DNA of 64,000 bases, taken from Methylopila sp. M107. Its GTDB lineage: Bacteria; Pseudomonadota; Alphaproteobacteria; Rhizobiales; Methylopilaceae. Within the stretch, counting starts at the first letter, position 1. Every line of letters begins with the position of its first letter. This document shows positions 62,605-64,000 of the stretch, one piece after another. The notes beneath the pieces were generated by a model. That model was not told the origin of the DNA and did not search any database. It worked only from the letters and a program-made list of their open reading frames with translations. The stretch spans positions 4,330,123 to 4,394,122 of the forward strand of contig NZ_ARWB01000001.1 in NCBI RefSeq assembly GCF_000384475.1, in the 5' to 3' direction. A program made the position numbers and the translations under genes.

Positions 62605-64000
62605 TCAAGCAAGCGCGGCCTCGGGAAGCGCGACCGCGTCGAGCCGCGGGGCCGCGGTCCACAGGATCGCGGCGCGGACGGGACGATCGGGCCAGATGTC
62701 GCCGAGCAGCTCCGCATAGGCCGCAAGCTGCGCGCGATAGGCCGGCGGGACCGGCGCGCCGGGCGCTGGCGGAAACCGGTCGGTCTTGTAGTCGACGAGC
62801 AGCACGGCCTCGGGCGTCACCGCGAGCCGGTCGATTCGGCCCGAGACGGGTCGCCCGTCGCGCAGCCGGCCAACGATCGGGACCTCGCCGCGGCCCTCCG
62901 GCCGGAACACCTCGGCGAACGCCGGATCGTCCACGATCGCAAGCGCCGACTTCGCGAGCATCAGGCAGGCGCCGGTCCCGAACGCCTCCGCGCCGCTCGC
63001 CGCGATGTGCGCCGCGGCCTCGCCCCGGCGCTCCGGCGCGACGTCCGGCAGCGCCTTCAGGAGGCGATGCAGCAGCGTGCCGCGCAGCCGCGCCATGTCG
63101 GCGCCGGGGCCTTGGGCGAAGACGGACGGCTCGCCGTCCTCGGCCACGAGCGCTGAGGGCGACAGCGGCTTTCCGGGGGCCGCCTCGTGCGGCGCCGTCT
63201 CGAACAGCCATGGCGGGGCGAGCGGCAGGGCGGTCTGGATCGTGGACGGCGCGGCTTCGGACGGAGCGGGCGTCCCCGAACTCAGCCGCAGGATCGGGTC
63301 GGCGCCTTCCCGTTCGACCGTCTCGACGTCGACGCTCTCGCGCATGGCGTCTGCGACGAGGTCGTACCAGGCGCCTTCGGGGCGCGCGCGTCCGCCGTCA
63401 TGGCCGGCCACGATCAGCCGGTCCTTGGCGCGCGTCATCGCGACGTAGAGCAGGCGCCTGTGCTCGCCATGCGCTTGTCCCAGCACCTCCGCCCGCGCCG
63501 AGGCGAGGGCCGGCGGATCGTCGTCCTTGCGGCCCGCCCAGACCGGGATCGGCGCCGCGTCGTGGCCGGCATGCGGGCGCGGCAGCATGATCAGCGTCGG
63601 GCCGCGCGGCGAGGTCGCGGGGCCGCAGGTGTCCGCGAGCACGACCATGCCGGCCTCGAGCCCCTTCGCGCCGTGCACCGTCATGACGCGCACCTCGCCG
63701 GAGGCGACGTCGAGGTCGCGCTTGATCTCGGAGGGCGCCGCCCGCATCCAGTGCAGGAATCCCGCGAGGCTCGGCGGATGGGTCCGCGAAAAGCCTTCCG
63801 CGAGGTCGAGGAAGGCGTCGAGCGGGTCGTCGACCTCATGGCCGAGCCGCGCCCGGAACGCGCGCCGCCCGCCGACGCCGAGCGTGTGGGCGTAGAAGTC
63901 GAAGGGCGAGCGCCGCGCGGCCTCGGCGACGAAACCCGCGAACCTGTCCGCCGCCGCGATCGTGCGCCCGGGTCCGTCTCGAAGCGCGTCGGCCAGCCGG
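62605..64000 (-). CDS. addA: Double-strand break repair helicase AddA (C-terminal part)
   Basis: The frame runs off the right edge, so only about 465 C-terminal residues are present. It shows helicase motif V (RVMTVHGAKGLEAGMV) and motif VI (LLYVAMTRAKDRLIVAGH), and the C-terminal RecB-type nuclease with LLVDYKTDRFPP. AddA forms the AddAB helicase-nuclease that resects breaks, the RecBCD substitute in alphaproteobacteria. addA next to trxA is a common arrangement in this order. Confidence 0.92.
   Translation of the reverse strand, partial: RLADALRDGPGRTIAAADRFAGFVAEAARRSPFDFYAHTLGVGGRRAFRARLGHEVDDPLDAFLDLAEGFSRTHPPSLAGFLHWMRAAPSEIKRDLDVASGEVRVMTVHGAKGLEAGMVVLADTCGPATSPRGPTLIMLPRPHAGHDAAPIPVWAGRKDDDPPALASARAEVLGQAHGEHRRLLYVAMTRAKDRLIVAGHDGGRARPEGAWYDLVADAMRESVDVETVEREGADPILRLSSGTPAPSEAAPSTIQTALPLAPPWLFETAPHEAAPGKPLSPSALVAEDGEPSVFAQGPGADMARLRGTLLHRLLKALPDVAPERRGEAAAHIAASGAEAFGTGACLMLAKSALAIVDDPAFAEVFRPEGRGEVPIVGRLRDGRPVSGRIDRLAVTPEAVLLVDYKTDRFPPAPGAPVPPAYRAQLAAYAELLGDIWPDRPVRAAILWTAAPRLDAVALPEAALA

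Overview
The window is a GC-rich chromosomal stretch (roughly 68-70% G+C by eye) that reads as an alphaproteobacterium of the Hyphomicrobiales (Rhizobiales) with a methylotrophic, organosulfur-scavenging lifestyle. Grounds: the housekeeping order tRNA-Ala / TIGR02300 protein / aroA / cmk / rpsA / sppA / ihfB / lapA-like / trpF-trpB-trpA / accD / folC / trxA / addA; an AccD with the reduced-cysteine N-terminus I recall from this order; an Irr-type iron box; and many palindromic intergenic repeats. The species is not determined; a Methylopila/Hansschlegelia-like methylotroph is only a guess.

Layout. 1-2.8 kb: ferric-iron ABC transporter (start of the ATPase, two-module permease, binding protein) with a candidate Irr/ICE box at the binding-protein start. 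2.9-4.5 kb: an orphan acyl carrier protein with an alpha/beta-hydrolase-like partner, and an exported MsrB. 4.7-17.6 kb: a full trimethylamine-degradation cluster on the minus strand. In transcription order it is an APC-family permease, dmmA, dmmB, dmmC, dmmD, tmm and tdm, followed upstream by two tandem, 4-bp-overlapping LuxR-type regulators on the plus strand. Together Tmm (TMA to TMAO), Tdm (TMAO to DMA) and DmmABCD (DMA to monomethylamine) strip two methyl groups, and two GcvT-like proteins can hand formaldehyde to tetrahydrofolate. 17.9-34.3 kb: an organosulfur island with a DszC/SfnC-like flavin monooxygenase, three LLM-class flavin monooxygenases (one SsuD-like), MetNIQ-like and SsuABC-like transporters, a TauD-type dioxygenase, a membrane desaturase with two further binding proteins, and a TauE/SafE exporter. 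34.3-40.1 kb: a degenerate P-type ATPase runs directly into a copper-handling operon (cysteine-rich small protein, PCu(A)C chaperone, YcnI-like protein, CopC-CopD fusion).

40.3-64 kb is mostly the conserved core, with three disturbances: a low-GC one-gene insertion before rpsA (about 45.8-46.3 kb); a low-GC gene plus a patchwork of duplicated lapA and cysW fragments between lapA and the sulfate transporter genes (50.1-51.1 kb), where no cysA is found; and a ParD/ParE-like toxin-antitoxin pair wedged between trpB and trpA whose toxin gene is broken by a one-base deletion.

Two kinds of intergenic palindromic repeat recur throughout: about 80-110 bp elements that begin CGTC(A)... and end ...TGACG, and about 130-210 bp elements built of CCCCTCCCC/GGGGAGGGG arms. 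Where nucleotide matches are quoted they were compared by eye; no database search was run.
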